Under the pieces are notes generated by a model. That model saw only the letters and a list, made by a program, of their open reading frames with translations, searched no databases and had not been told where the DNA came from. A program made the position numbers and the translations under genes. A stretch of DNA of 64,000 nucleotides from Verminephrobacter eiseniae EF01-2 (GTDB lineage Bacteria; Pseudomonadota; Gammaproteobacteria; Burkholderiales; Burkholderiaceae_C), in NCBI RefSeq assembly GCF_000015565.1, contig NC_008786.1:2356001-2420000 (forward strand). The letters are read 5' to 3'. Positions 8,689 to 16,985 of this stretch are shown in pieces. The first letter of the stretch is position 1. The number at the start of each line of letters is the position of its first letter.

Positions 8689-9648
8689 TCATGGCGGCGC
8701 CGGTTGCCCGGCCTGCTGCGCAATGCGGCACAGTTGCCGGAACCCCGGGCCGCTGACCGGAACCTCGATGTGGAAGACTTCGGCAAGCACCCGGCTCCAG
8801 CCGTAGATGAAGTAAAGCCAGCCGTCTTCGACCTGCAAGCGGCGCTCTTGCGCCTGGCGCCTGGCTTGCTGCAAAAAAGACAGCTCGCCACGGTAATTGA
8901 GCTCCCACACCAAGGCCGCCTCGGGAAACGGGCAGGCATCCGTCAGCGGCGAGCCTGGCCGGTCCTTGCCCATGCCGCTGGCGTTGACCACCAGCGCGGC
9001 GGGGCGCAGACCTTGCAGCACGGCGTCGTTGTCGGCGGCGGTCTGCGCCAGCATGTATTCGCAGCGAATGCCGGTGGCCCAAGACCGGTGCAGGCGCTCG
9101 ATGTCATGCAGACGGCGCGCGCAGCGGTCGGTCACCAGCACCCGCGCCGGGCGGTCCGCGCCGCGACTGGCCTGCATCAAATGCCAGGTCAGCGCAAGCG
9201 TCGATCCGCCGGCGCCGATGGCAAATACCTCGGCCCCTGTCCTGGCAAAGTGGCCGGCAGGAATGAAGTGGTCCAGCGCCAGGCCCGCAGTGACAGGGTC
9301 TTTGGCGTGGCAGACGAACTGGCCGCCGGATTTGGACAGGCAACTGGTCTCGGCCAGGCGCCGGGCATGCGCATCCACCACATCGAACAGATCCGCGCAG
9401 GCGGCGTACAGATCGATCTTGTGCGTGGTCACCAGCGCGCCCAGCGAGAGCGGGTCATCCTTGATGAAGCGCACCACGGCGCGGTAGTCCGCAGGCGGTG
9501 CATGCAAAGGAAAATCGATGCCCGCGATGGCCACATTGCGCAGACCCAGGTGCGCAGCCCAGTCCGGAAACACCTTCATGATCGAGCTTTGCCGGGTGCT
9601 CACGCCAATGAAGTACAGGGTCGGGCAGGTTGCCGCAGCCAGGTTCAT
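8689..9648 (-). CDS. Shikimate dehydrogenase-like (AroE-family) oxidoreductase
   Basis: A 319-residue member of the quinate/shikimate dehydrogenase superfamily. VTTHK (residues 73-77) matches the catalytic-lysine motif VTxPHK, the AKDPVTAG segment replaces the usual NTDG, GAGGST at 145-150 is the dinucleotide-binding loop, and NASGMGKDRPGSPL matches the conserved NATPxG region. It overlaps the cupin gene by 4 bases (ATGA). Because it lies inside a sugar-import operon and has altered substrate motifs, I infer a catabolic role on a cyclic or polyol substrate and not aromatic amino acid synthesis. Confidence 0.75.
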   Translation of the reverse strand: MNLAAATCPTLYFIGVSTRQSSIMKVFPDWAAHLGLRNVAIAGIDFPLHAPPADYRAVVRFIKDDPLSLGALVTTHKIDLYAACADLFDVVDAHARRLAETSCLSKSGGQFVCHAKDPVTAGLALDHFIPAGHFARTGAEVFAIGAGGSTLALTWHLMQASRGADRPARVLVTDRCARRLHDIERLHRSWATGIRCEYMLAQTAADNDAVLQGLRPAALVVNASGMGKDRPGSPLTDACPFPEAALVWELNYRGELSFLQQARRQAQERRLQVEDGWLYFIYGWSRVLAEVFHIEVPVSGPGFRQLCRIAQQAGQPAPP

Positions 9649-10259
9649 ACGCGCGCCCGCCCCGAGGATTGCGCGCGCGGCTGGTAACCAGCGTTGGCGA
9701 TGGTTTCCCAGCCAGCGCCGGCGGTCTTCATCACCCGCAGGCGCATGCCGTTGGAGCGGGCAATGATGTCGTAGTCCTGACCGGAATCTGCGGGGTAGCA
9801 AAACAGGGTGACGAAGTCCGTCGGGCCGACGTTGACCGAGCGGTGAATCCAGCAGGGCGGCACGTAGCAGATGGTGTTGGCCGTCATTTCCAGCACCCGG
9901 GTTTGCCCATCGGGGGCCTCCATCAGCATTACGCCTTTGCCGGCCAGGCAGAAGTACATTTCGGGCCGGTCTGCGACACCGTGGAGGTGGCCCCGGGTCA
10001 TGAAGTACTCGCCGGCGACATCGCCCGGCGACATCCGCGTCACACCCGTGATCAGGTCGCCCGCGCGCTGGCTCGGCCTATGGTCGGTGACCTCGTAGAC
10101 GACGGCATCGGCGGATGCCGCCGCCATCTGGGCAAACACAGCCGCATTCGCGTATTGCCCGGCCATGTCTTTGAGCCTTTTTTGGTAGCAGGACCCGCCC
10201 CCGCGCATCGAACCGGCCGGGACATCGACGGCAAAAGATCTTGGTTCCATCCACTCCAT
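9645..10259 (-). CDS. Cupin-type glucose-6-phosphate isomerase family protein
   Basis: A 204-residue single-domain cupin resembling the metal-dependent phosphoglucose isomerases first known from archaea. The metal ligands are visible as H91 and H93 (GHLHG), E100 and H139. The YFMTRGHLHGVADRPEMY stretch is the family signature. It is the first gene of the minus-strand operon, so it probably isomerises a phosphorylated aldose/ketose, or lyxose-type substrates, produced by the FGGY kinase. Canonical glycolysis normally relies on an unrelated enzyme, so this is likely an accessory catabolic isomerase. Confidence 0.75.
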   Translation of the reverse strand: MEWMEPRSFAVDVPAGSMRGGGSCYQKRLKDMAGQYANAAVFAQMAAASADAVVYEVTDHRPSQRAGDLITGVTRMSPGDVAGEYFMTRGHLHGVADRPEMYFCLAGKGVMLMEAPDGQTRVLEMTANTICYVPPCWIHRSVNVGPTDFVTLFCYPADSGQDYDIIARSNGMRLRVMKTAGAGWETIANAGYQPRAQSSGRARV

Positions 10260-10422
10260 CCGACACCTGTTCTTTCAATGAACGTTAGTTGTGCAAATGA
10301 TAAATACAACGTTCTGCCGAAAAATTGGGGAATACCCTTGAATCATCGTTCCTTATGCTATCTACAGTCATTTGCTAGACTAACGTTACCGGCAACCAGT
10401 CGTTTCCTTGGCTTTCACCCCC
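10260..10422. promoter_or_regulatory. Divergent promoter region with three AACGTT boxes
   Basis: This comparatively AT-rich spacer separates the cupin-led operon (minus) from the FAD oxidase (plus). AACGTT occurs at 10281-10286, 10308-10313 and 10382-10387. The first two are 27 bases apart and are extended to GAACGTT and AACGTTC, forming an inverted pair. AACGTT-type centres are typical of LacI-family operators. No LacI gene lies in the window; the nearest regulator is the RpiR gene at 12079. I infer operator function but cannot assign the regulator. Confidence 0.4.
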
Positions 10423-11835
10423 ATGACCCCTGCCATCACCCCCGGGCACCCTCGGGCCGTTCAAGCCTTGCTGCATGCCTTGGGTGCGCAAGTCGTGCAA
10501 CTTCCGGCCGACTTCGGCAACCGCCAGCATGCCGACGCCAGTCGCATGGCCTGCGCAGAACCGATTGCGCTGCTGCGCCCTGTGTCCACGGCGCAGATTG
10601 CGCAGGCGCTGCGCATTTGCAGTGAGCACCGGCAGCCGATCGTCACGCAAGGCGGTTTGACCGGACTGTCTGGCGGCGCCTGTCTCAGGGGCGGCGAGAT
10701 TGCCCTGTCGATGGAGCGCATGCGCGGGATCGAATCCATCGACATGCAGGCGTCGACGATGACGGTGCTGGCCGGCACGCCGTTGCAAATGGTTCAGCAG
10801 GCCGCAGAGGCGGCGGGCGCGATGTTCCCGCTGGATTTGGGCGCGCGCGGCAGTTGCAGCATAGGCGGCAACCTTGCCACCAACGCGGGCGGCAACCGCG
10901 TCATCAAGTACGGCATGGCCCGCGACCAGGTACTGGACATCGAGGTGGTGCTACCCGGCGGGCAGGTGCTGGGCGGCCGCCACCGGATGATCAAGAACAA
11001 CACCGGCTATGACTTGCGCCACCTGTTCATCGGCAGCGAAGGCACGCTGGGCGTGATTACCAAGGCGGTGCTGAAACTGCGTCCCAAGCCGACGGCGGTC
11101 TCCACCGCGTTTTGCGGCGTCCCCGACTTTGCCGCCGTCATTCAACTGCTGACCCGGGCCCAGTCGGAGCTTCCTGCCGGGGTCTCGGCCTTCGAGGTCA
11201 TGTGGCCGGGCTACTACCACTTTGTGCTCGAGCGCCTGCCGCATCTGCGTGCGCCACTGGCGCGGCGCCACGCCTTTTATCTGCTGCTGGAAAGCAGCGG
11301 GGCCGATGCAGAGCGGCAAAACCAGGCGTTCGAGTGTTTTCTGGCCAAATGCATGGCAGACGGATTGCTGCAAGATGCCGCCATTGCCGGATCTGATGCC
11401 GATGCACTGGCATTTTGGGCCATCCGTGACGCGCCGGGAGAATACCAGCGCATCCTCCCGGGGCGCGTCTCATTCGATATCAGCTTTGCCATCTCTGATG
11501 TCGAGGCCGCGATCGCGCACTGCGAAGCGGCGCTGCGCGAGCGCTGGCCCAAGGCCACCGTGCTGATATATGGGCATTTGGGCGATGGCAATATCCATAT
11601 CGTGGTGCAGGAGCCGGACTGGCCCGCCGGCAGCATGGCCGAAGTGCAGTCCGTGGTGTATGGCATCACGGGCCAATGGGCAGGATCGGTGTCTGCAGAG
11701 CATGGAATCGGCTTGAAGCGCAAGCCGGTGCTGGGTCTGACCCGCTCGGCGATTGAAATCGACGTGATGCGGGCCATCAAACGCGCCATCGATCCGGACA
11801 ATCTGCTCAACCCCGGCAAACTGCTGGATTGCTAG
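10423..11835 (+). CDS. FAD-linked oxidase, GlcD / D-lactate dehydrogenase family
   Basis: A flavoprotein of about 470 residues. The PCMH-type FAD domain shows QGGLTGLSGGA, LDLGARGSCSIGGNLATNAGG and GSEGTLGVIT, and the C-terminal domain carries the metal/substrate motif YGHLGDGNIHI and the ending AEHGIGLKRK. Such enzymes oxidise D-2-hydroxy acids (D-lactate, glycolate, D-2-hydroxyglutarate). A TTG at 10408 could also start it; the ATG at 10423 is preferred, although neither has a clear ribosome site. It is divergent from the sugar operon and may oxidise a hydroxy-acid product. Its TAG stop is formed by the first bases of repeat copy 2. Confidence 0.85.
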   Translation: MTPAITPGHPRAVQALLHALGAQVVQLPADFGNRQHADASRMACAEPIALLRPVSTAQIAQALRICSEHRQPIVTQGGLTGLSGGACLRGGEIALSMERMRGIESIDMQASTMTVLAGTPLQMVQQAAEAAGAMFPLDLGARGSCSIGGNLATNAGGNRVIKYGMARDQVLDIEVVLPGGQVLGGRHRMIKNNTGYDLRHLFIGSEGTLGVITKAVLKLRPKPTAVSTAFCGVPDFAAVIQLLTRAQSELPAGVSAFEVMWPGYYHFVLERLPHLRAPLARRHAFYLLLESSGADAERQNQAFECFLAKCMADGLLQDAAIAGSDADALAFWAIRDAPGEYQRILPGRVSFDISFAISDVEAAIAHCEAALRERWPKATVLIYGHLGDGNIHIVVQEPDWPAGSMAEVQSVVYGITGQWAGSVSAEHGIGLKRKPVLGLTRSAIEIDVMRAIKRAIDPDNLLNPGKLLDC

Positions 11836-11984
11836 TGTCGCGTCACCGGTCAGATGTCGTAGGCTGCGCGCAGCCATCGGAGCGCAGCGCTTGCCCATAC
11901 CGAGCTGTATTGGCAAGCGATGCAACGCCGCGATGCGCTTCGATGGCCAGCGCAGACCGACAGATGATCGGTGACGCGACACTA
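11833..11984 (-). repeat. Inverted-repeat element, copy 2 (152 bp)
   Basis: This copy is in reversed orientation relative to copy 1. It starts TAGTGTCGCGTCACCGGTCA and ends GATCGGTGACGCGACACTA. It lacks 12 internal bases present in copy 3 (AAGGCGCATCGC). CTAG straddles both boundaries. Its first three bases act as the stop codon of the FAD oxidase gene. Confidence 0.9.
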
Positions 11985-12078
11985 GCCTTTCTTTGCGCAC
12001 CATGCGGCGCCACCAGGCCGCGACCAGACCACTATCATCCAAACCATCCCATCATCCCATCGAGCCAAGCGCCACCCC

Positions 12079-12936
12079 ATGGCAGAAGAAAACATCCTGG
12101 CACTGATAGAGCGCATCCGGCCAACGCTCAAGCGCGGCAGTCTGAACGTGGCGCAAGCCGTTTTGCACGACCCCGCCGCGATAGCGCAAGCGAGCCTGGC
12201 CGATTTGAGCGCCCGTGCCGGCGTCAGCGAACCGACGGTTTTGCGGTTTTGCAATACCGTCGGTTGTGATGGATTTACCCAGCTCAAGCTGCGCCTCGTC
12301 CAGAGCCTGGCCTTGGGGGCGCCACTGGCGCATTCCGAATTGCGTGAAAAGGACTCTCCGCAAACCGTCGCCACCAAGATTTTTGACCACACCATTACCA
12401 GTCTGGACTGGACGCGGAAAAAGCTGGACCAGGACGCCATTGCAAAAGCGGTCGCGCTTTTGCTCAAGGCCAGGCGCATCGAATTTTTTGGCTTCGGCGC
12501 ATCGGGCATCGTGGCACTGGATGCGCAGCAAAAATTCCCCCTGTTCGGCGTTCCCTGCATCGCACACCAGGACTCGCACCAGCAACTGATTGCGGCCTCG
12601 ATGCTGAACCCTGAAGATGCCGTGGTTGCCATCTCCAACACCGGATCGACCCGCTCATTGATCGAAGTCGTGCGCACCGTGAAGGAGCGGGGGGCGTCGG
12701 TGGTGGTCATCACCGGCTCCAGGAGTCCGATCACCCGGTATGCCGATATTTCGATCATTGCCGAAACCTTGGAGAACACCAATATCTACACCCCCACGAT
12801 ATCCCGACTGGCGGCGCTGGTGGTGATGGACATACTCGCGATCAGTGTCGCAATCCAACGCGGCGCCGGGCATTTGCGTGACGTGCAAGACATGAAGCGG
12901 CACCTGGCAGAAGTCAGGATGACCGGGGTTATTTGA
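12079..12936 (+). CDS. MurR/RpiR-family transcriptional regulator
   Basis: A 285-residue regulator. An N-terminal helix-turn-helix of the RpiR type (LADLSARAGVSEPTVLRFCNTVGCDGF, about residues 38-63) is followed by a SIS phosphosugar-binding domain (GFGASGIVALDAQQKF near 140, ISNTGSTRSLIEV near 187). Members sense sugar phosphates. It lies 240 bases after the FAD oxidase, from which repeat copy 2 separates it, and it is the best candidate for controlling the sugar operon at 1966-10259. That link is an inference from position. Confidence 0.9.
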   Translation: MAEENILALIERIRPTLKRGSLNVAQAVLHDPAAIAQASLADLSARAGVSEPTVLRFCNTVGCDGFTQLKLRLVQSLALGAPLAHSELREKDSPQTVATKIFDHTITSLDWTRKKLDQDAIAKAVALLLKARRIEFFGFGASGIVALDAQQKFPLFGVPCIAHQDSHQQLIAASMLNPEDAVVAISNTGSTRSLIEVVRTVKERGASVVVITGSRSPITRYADISIIAETLENTNIYTPTISRLAALVVMDILAISVAIQRGAGHLRDVQDMKRHLAEVRMTGVI

Positions 12937-13037
12937 ATAGCCATCTGCCAATCCTTTCCGGCCGGGCTGGCGGGCAGCACCGGCCTGCGCCATCTGCCGG
13001 CAAAATGGCCTGCTGAATTTTCAAGCTGCGACCCGCG

Positions 13038-14009
13038 ATGGAATTGCGTCAATTGCGTTACTTCGTGCGCATCGTGGAGTTGGGCTCCATGGGCCGTGCG
13101 GCACTCGATCTGGATATGGTCCAGTCAGCCTTGAGCCAGCAGGTCAGTCGGCTGGAGGGCGAACTGAGCACGCGCCTGCTGCGGCGCACATCGCGCGGCG
13201 TCGTCGCCACCGAGGCCGGGGTGGCATTTTTTCGGGAAGCCCAGCTCACGTTGAGGCATGCAGATCAAGCGGTTCGCGTGGCCCGGCAGGCGAGACTTTC
13301 CGGGACGGTCAGCGTGGGCCTGGCCCCCACGACGGCCGCAATGCTGGGGCTGCCGCTGATGCGGGCCATGCGCGAGCGCTATCCGGACGTTCGACTGCAT
13401 TTGGTCGAAGGACTGTCGGGCCACCTTGCGGCCATGCTCAATTCAAGAACCCTGGATATGGCCATTTTGTTTGACCGTCGCACACCGGCTGGCCCCGGTG
13501 AACCAGGTCGCCGGCTCTGGCAGATACAGCCGCTGATGGATGAGGATATCTTTCTCATTTGCGCCCGCGAGCGGTATATGCGTCCGGGGAAAATACCTTC
13601 CACGCCGACCCTGAACGACATTGCGCAGGAGCCGTTGATATTGCCCACAGGCCCCCATGGTTTGCGCAGCACCCTGGATGCGGCTTTTGCCCGATCCGGG
13701 GTCGTTCCCAACGTGGTTCTCGAGGTCGATTCACTGTCCATGCTCATGGCCGCTGTCGATGCCGGCTTGGGCTGCACACTTCAGCCGCGCGCAGCCGTCG
13801 GCCGTTTTCCCGATGCCGATCAGCGCTTTCAGTGGGCCCGGATCGACGAAAATGAAGTGCGCCGCACCAATACCCTGTGCAGCCTTCCCGAGGCAGAACT
13901 GTCTTCGGCTGCGATCGCGACACGGATGGTGATCAGCGATGCCGTCAGGGCATTGATCGAAAACGGCAGTTGGCCAGGGGTTACCCCTCGTATGCCGTCC
14001 CGCAAATAG
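13038..14009 (+). CDS. LysR-family transcriptional regulator (TcuR-like)
   Basis: A 323-residue LysR protein. The N-terminal winged helix reads MELRQLRYFVRIVELGSMGRAA and LSQQVSRLEGELSTRLLRR, and the effector domain begins near residue 90 (SGTVSVGLAPTTA). It lies upstream of and parallel to the tcuA/tcuB-like genes, where tricarballylate loci carry their LysR activator TcuR, so it probably responds to a tricarboxylate or related acid. Repeat copy 3 has landed between it and tcuA. Confidence 0.85.
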   Translation: MELRQLRYFVRIVELGSMGRAALDLDMVQSALSQQVSRLEGELSTRLLRRTSRGVVATEAGVAFFREAQLTLRHADQAVRVARQARLSGTVSVGLAPTTAAMLGLPLMRAMRERYPDVRLHLVEGLSGHLAAMLNSRTLDMAILFDRRTPAGPGEPGRRLWQIQPLMDEDIFLICARERYMRPGKIPSTPTLNDIAQEPLILPTGPHGLRSTLDAAFARSGVVPNVVLEVDSLSMLMAAVDAGLGCTLQPRAAVGRFPDADQRFQWARIDENEVRRTNTLCSLPEAELSSAAIATRMVISDAVRALIENGSWPGVTPRMPSRK

Positions 14010-14040
14010 CTGTGCAAAATGAAATCGATGTGTTTCGTGC

Positions 14041-14204
14041 CAGGGTCGCGTCACGGATCAGATGTCGTAGGCTGCGCGCAGCCATCGGAGCGCAGCGCAA
14101 GGCGCATCGCTTGCCCATACCGAGCTGTATTGGCAAGCGATGCAACGCCGCGATGCGCTTCGATGGCCAGCGCAGACCGACAGATGATCGGTGACGCGAC
14201 ACTA
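14041..14204 (-). repeat. Inverted-repeat element, copy 3 (164 bp)
   Basis: This copy is full length in the orientation of copy 2. The left terminus is decayed (CAGGGTCGCGTCACGGATCA) while the right end keeps GGTGACGCGACACTA. It occupies most of the gap between the LysR gene and the tcuA-like gene, so it could affect promoter spacing. The remaining bases up to 14376 hold no recognisable gene. Confidence 0.88.
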
Positions 14205-14376
14205 GGGCCGGGTGAAAACCGCAGTGATGCCTGTAGTCATCGTGAGGCATACGAGGCATCACGATAAATGATGTCCCCATGCCATTCGTGGGCTGGGCTG
14301 CAACCATGCTTGTCACTACATTGGCACCGGCGGGGGCTTGGCCCGGGCGTGCCAAAGTACCGCAGGAGAGCTTGTT

Positions 14377-15792
14377 TTGGAGCATGACGTTGTGGTCATC
14401 GGTGGCGGAAATGCGGCGCTGTGTGCCGCTTTGATGGCGCGCGAAGCGGGCGCTGGTGTTTTGCTGCTGGAGGCTGCGCCAAAGGAATGGCGCGGAGGAA
14501 ATTCAGGGCACACGCGCAACCTGCGCTGCATGCATGATGCGCCGCAGGATGTTCTCGTCGATGCATACCCGCAAGAGGAATACTGGCAGGATCTCCTGAA
14601 AGTCACCGGCGGGTCGACCGATGAGCGCCTGGCACGTCTGACCATTCGGGCATCCGCCACCTGCCGGGATTGGATGCGCGCGCATGGCGTTCATTTCCAG
14701 CCCCCGCTCTCGGGCGCCCTGCATGTGGCCCGCACGAACGCCTTTTTCATGGGGGGTGGCAAAGCCTTGCTGAATGCCTATTACCGCAGCGCGCAGCGCC
14801 TGGGTGTCACCATCCGCTACGGGGCGCCGGTCGATCGGCTGGAAATCGGGCAGCAGGGCCGGTTTGTCGCGGCCCATGTCAACGGCGAACGCATTACCGC
14901 CAAGGCCTGTGTCCTTGCCGCCGGTGGATTCGAGTCGAACCGGGAATGGTTGCGCCAAGCCTGGGGGCAAAATGAACGCGGAGAATGGCCGACGGACAAT
15001 TTCCTGATCCGGGGCACGAGGTACAACCAAGGCGTGCTGCTGCGGCACATGCTCGATGAGCATGGCGCCGATCGCATCGGGGATCCGACGCAAGCGCATA
15101 TGGTGGCCATCGACGCGCGGGCCCCTTTGTATGACGGCGGAATATGCACACGCATCGACTGCGTTTCGCTCGGTGTCGTGCTGAACCGGGATGCGCAACG
15201 GTTTCATGACGAGGGCGAGGATTTCTGGCCCAAGCGCTACGCCATTTGGGGGCGGCTGGTGGCCCGGCAGCCTGGACAAATGGGCTACGCGATCATCGAT
15301 GCCAAGGCCGTCGGGCATTTCATGCCGGCGGTCTTTCCCGGCGTCGTCGCAAACACATTGCGGGAATTGGCGCAAAAGCTCGGGCTGGACGCCGCTGCCT
15401 TCATGCGCACCCTCGATGACTACAACGCGGCTTGCCGAGCGGGCAACTTTGACCACACCGTGCTTGACGATTGCCATACCGAGGGCATCAGCCCGGCCAA
15501 AACACATTGGGCGCGGCCCATCACTGACGCGCCTTTTTTCGGTTATGCGCTCAAGCCGGGGGTGACCTTTACCTATCTGGGCCTGCGCACGGATGAAACC
15601 GCAGCGGTTCGTTTTGCCAACAGGCCCAGCGAAAACTTGTTCGTGGCCGGCGAAATGATGGCCGGAAACGTACTCGGCAAAGGGTATACGGCGGGCGTTG
15701 GCATGTCGATCGGCACGGCATTTGGCCGGATCGCCGGCGCCAATGCAGCACGCGCGTCACTGAAAAAGGGCTTCGGCCATGCAGGTGCTTGA
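14377..15792 (+). CDS. tcuA: FAD-dependent tricarballylate dehydrogenase-like protein
   Basis: A 471-residue flavoprotein related to TcuA and to fumarate reductase/succinate dehydrogenase flavoproteins. It opens with the FAD motif [22 protein letters not shown], then [12 protein letters not shown], and ends with the FAD-contacting [20 protein letters not shown] start it at the TTG at 14377, which follows AGGAGAG by 6 bases and leaves the usual few residues before the FAD fold. In the known pathway TcuA oxidises tricarballylate to cis-aconitate. It overlaps the next gene by 14 bases. A related polycarboxylate could equally be the substrate. Confidence 0.8.
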   Translation: MEHDVVVIGGGNAALCAALMAREAGAGVLLLEAAPKEWRGGNSGHTRNLRCMHDAPQDVLVDAYPQEEYWQDLLKVTGGSTDERLARLTIRASATCRDWMRAHGVHFQPPLSGALHVARTNAFFMGGGKALLNAYYRSAQRLGVTIRYGAPVDRLEIGQQGRFVAAHVNGERITAKACVLAAGGFESNREWLRQAWGQNERGEWPTDNFLIRGTRYNQGVLLRHMLDEHGADRIGDPTQAHMVAIDARAPLYDGGICTRIDCVSLGVVLNRDAQRFHDEGEDFWPKRYAIWGRLVARQPGQMGYAIIDAKAVGHFMPAVFPGVVANTLRELAQKLGLDAAAFMRTLDDYNAACRAGNFDHTVLDDCHTEGISPAKTHWARPITDAPFFGYALKPGVTFTYLGLRTDETAAVRFANRPSENLFVAGEMMAGNVLGKGYTAGVGMSIGTAFGRIAGANAARASLKKGFGHAGA

Positions 15793-16948
15793 TGCGCTGA
15801 CGCGCACGGCGCGGGATTTGGCGAACGGGAATATCGTGCCGAGCCTGGCTGAAACCGAAGTGGCGCGTCAGATGCAGATTTGCAACGCCTGCCGCTATTG
15901 CGAAGGATTTTGTGCCGTATTCCCGGCGATGACCCGCCGGCTGGAATTCGGAAAAGCCGATATCCACTTCCTGGCCAACCTGTGCCACGACTGTGGCGCT
16001 TGCCTGCATGCATGCCAGTACGCACCGCCGCACGAGTTTGCCATCAACGTGCCCCGGGCCATGGCGCGCGTGCGGGTCCAGACCTATGCGGACTATGCCT
16101 GGCCATCGGCGCTGGGCAAGCTCTACCAGCACAACGGTCTGGGCATTTCTTTGGTGCTGGTATTTTTCTTGGCCTTTTTTCTGTTTCTGGCAGTGCTCGC
16201 CAACGGCGCTCCATGGAAGATGAGCATGGGCGCTGATTTTTACGACATTTTCCCGCACGGCATCCTGGTGCTGCTGTTTGTTCCGGTGTTCTTGTTTGCG
16301 AGCCTGGCCTTGGCTATCGGGGTGCGCAGATTTTTGCGCGACATCACCGTTGCCACCAGTGGCGCGCCGCTGACGCGCCCGGCGGCAGCACAGGCCGCCG
16401 ATGCCGTTTTACGCCTGAAATACCTCGATGGCGGCCATGGCGCTGGCTGTCACGATGAAGATGACGCGCATACGCTGGCGCGCCGGCGCTTTCATCATTG
16501 CACTTTCTACGGGTTTTTGCTGTGTTTTGCCGCCACCAGCGTCGCAACGATATACCACTATTTCCTCGGCCTGGCAGCCCCCTACGATTGGCCGAGCCTG
16601 CCAAAAATTCTCGGGGTCGCAGGCGGTTTCGGTTTGCTCATTGGCACGACCGGTTTGTGCTGGTTGAAACTCAGGCGCCACCCGCTGCATGGCGACCAGG
16701 CCCAGAAACCGATGGACCAAGGATTCATTGCCCTGCTGTTCCTGGTCAGTGCCAGTGGTTTTGCGCTCTGGCTGTGTCGCGGGACTCAGGCGCTGCCCAT
16801 GGTGTTGTGCCTGCACTTGGCCGCTGTCATGGCTTTGTTTGCCACCTTGCCCTATGGAAAATTCGCGCATGGCGTTTTCCGCAGCGCTGCCTTGTTGCGC
16901 TACTGTGTCGAGCGGCGGCAGCCAGGCCGGCTCGACCATTGCGGCTGA
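15779..16948 (+). CDS. tcuB: TcuB-like membrane electron-transfer protein
   Basis: A 389-residue protein with two N-terminal 4Fe-4S cluster motifs (Cys 35, 38, 41, 45 in [11 protein letters not shown] and Cys 69, 72, 75, 79 in [11 protein letters not shown]), followed by about six membrane segments with conserved His likely to hold haem. TcuB reoxidises the FADH2 of TcuA and passes electrons to the quinone pool. The 14-base overlap with tcuA supports coupled expression. No TcuC-type transporter gene is adjacent. Confidence 0.87.
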   Translation: MQVLDALTRTARDLANGNIVPSLAETEVARQMQICNACRYCEGFCAVFPAMTRRLEFGKADIHFLANLCHDCGACLHACQYAPPHEFAINVPRAMARVRVQTYADYAWPSALGKLYQHNGLGISLVLVFFLAFFLFLAVLANGAPWKMSMGADFYDIFPHGILVLLFVPVFLFASLALAIGVRRFLRDITVATSGAPLTRPAAAQAADAVLRLKYLDGGHGAGCHDEDDAHTLARRRFHHCTFYGFLLCFAATSVATIYHYFLGLAAPYDWPSLPKILGVAGGFGLLIGTTGLCWLKLRRHPLHGDQAQKPMDQGFIALLFLVSASGFALWLCRGTQALPMVLCLHLAAVMALFATLPYGKFAHGVFRSAALLRYCVERRQPGRLDHCG

Positions 16949-16985
16949 CCAGGCGGCCATCGTTACATGAAGATCGGCGGAGAAA

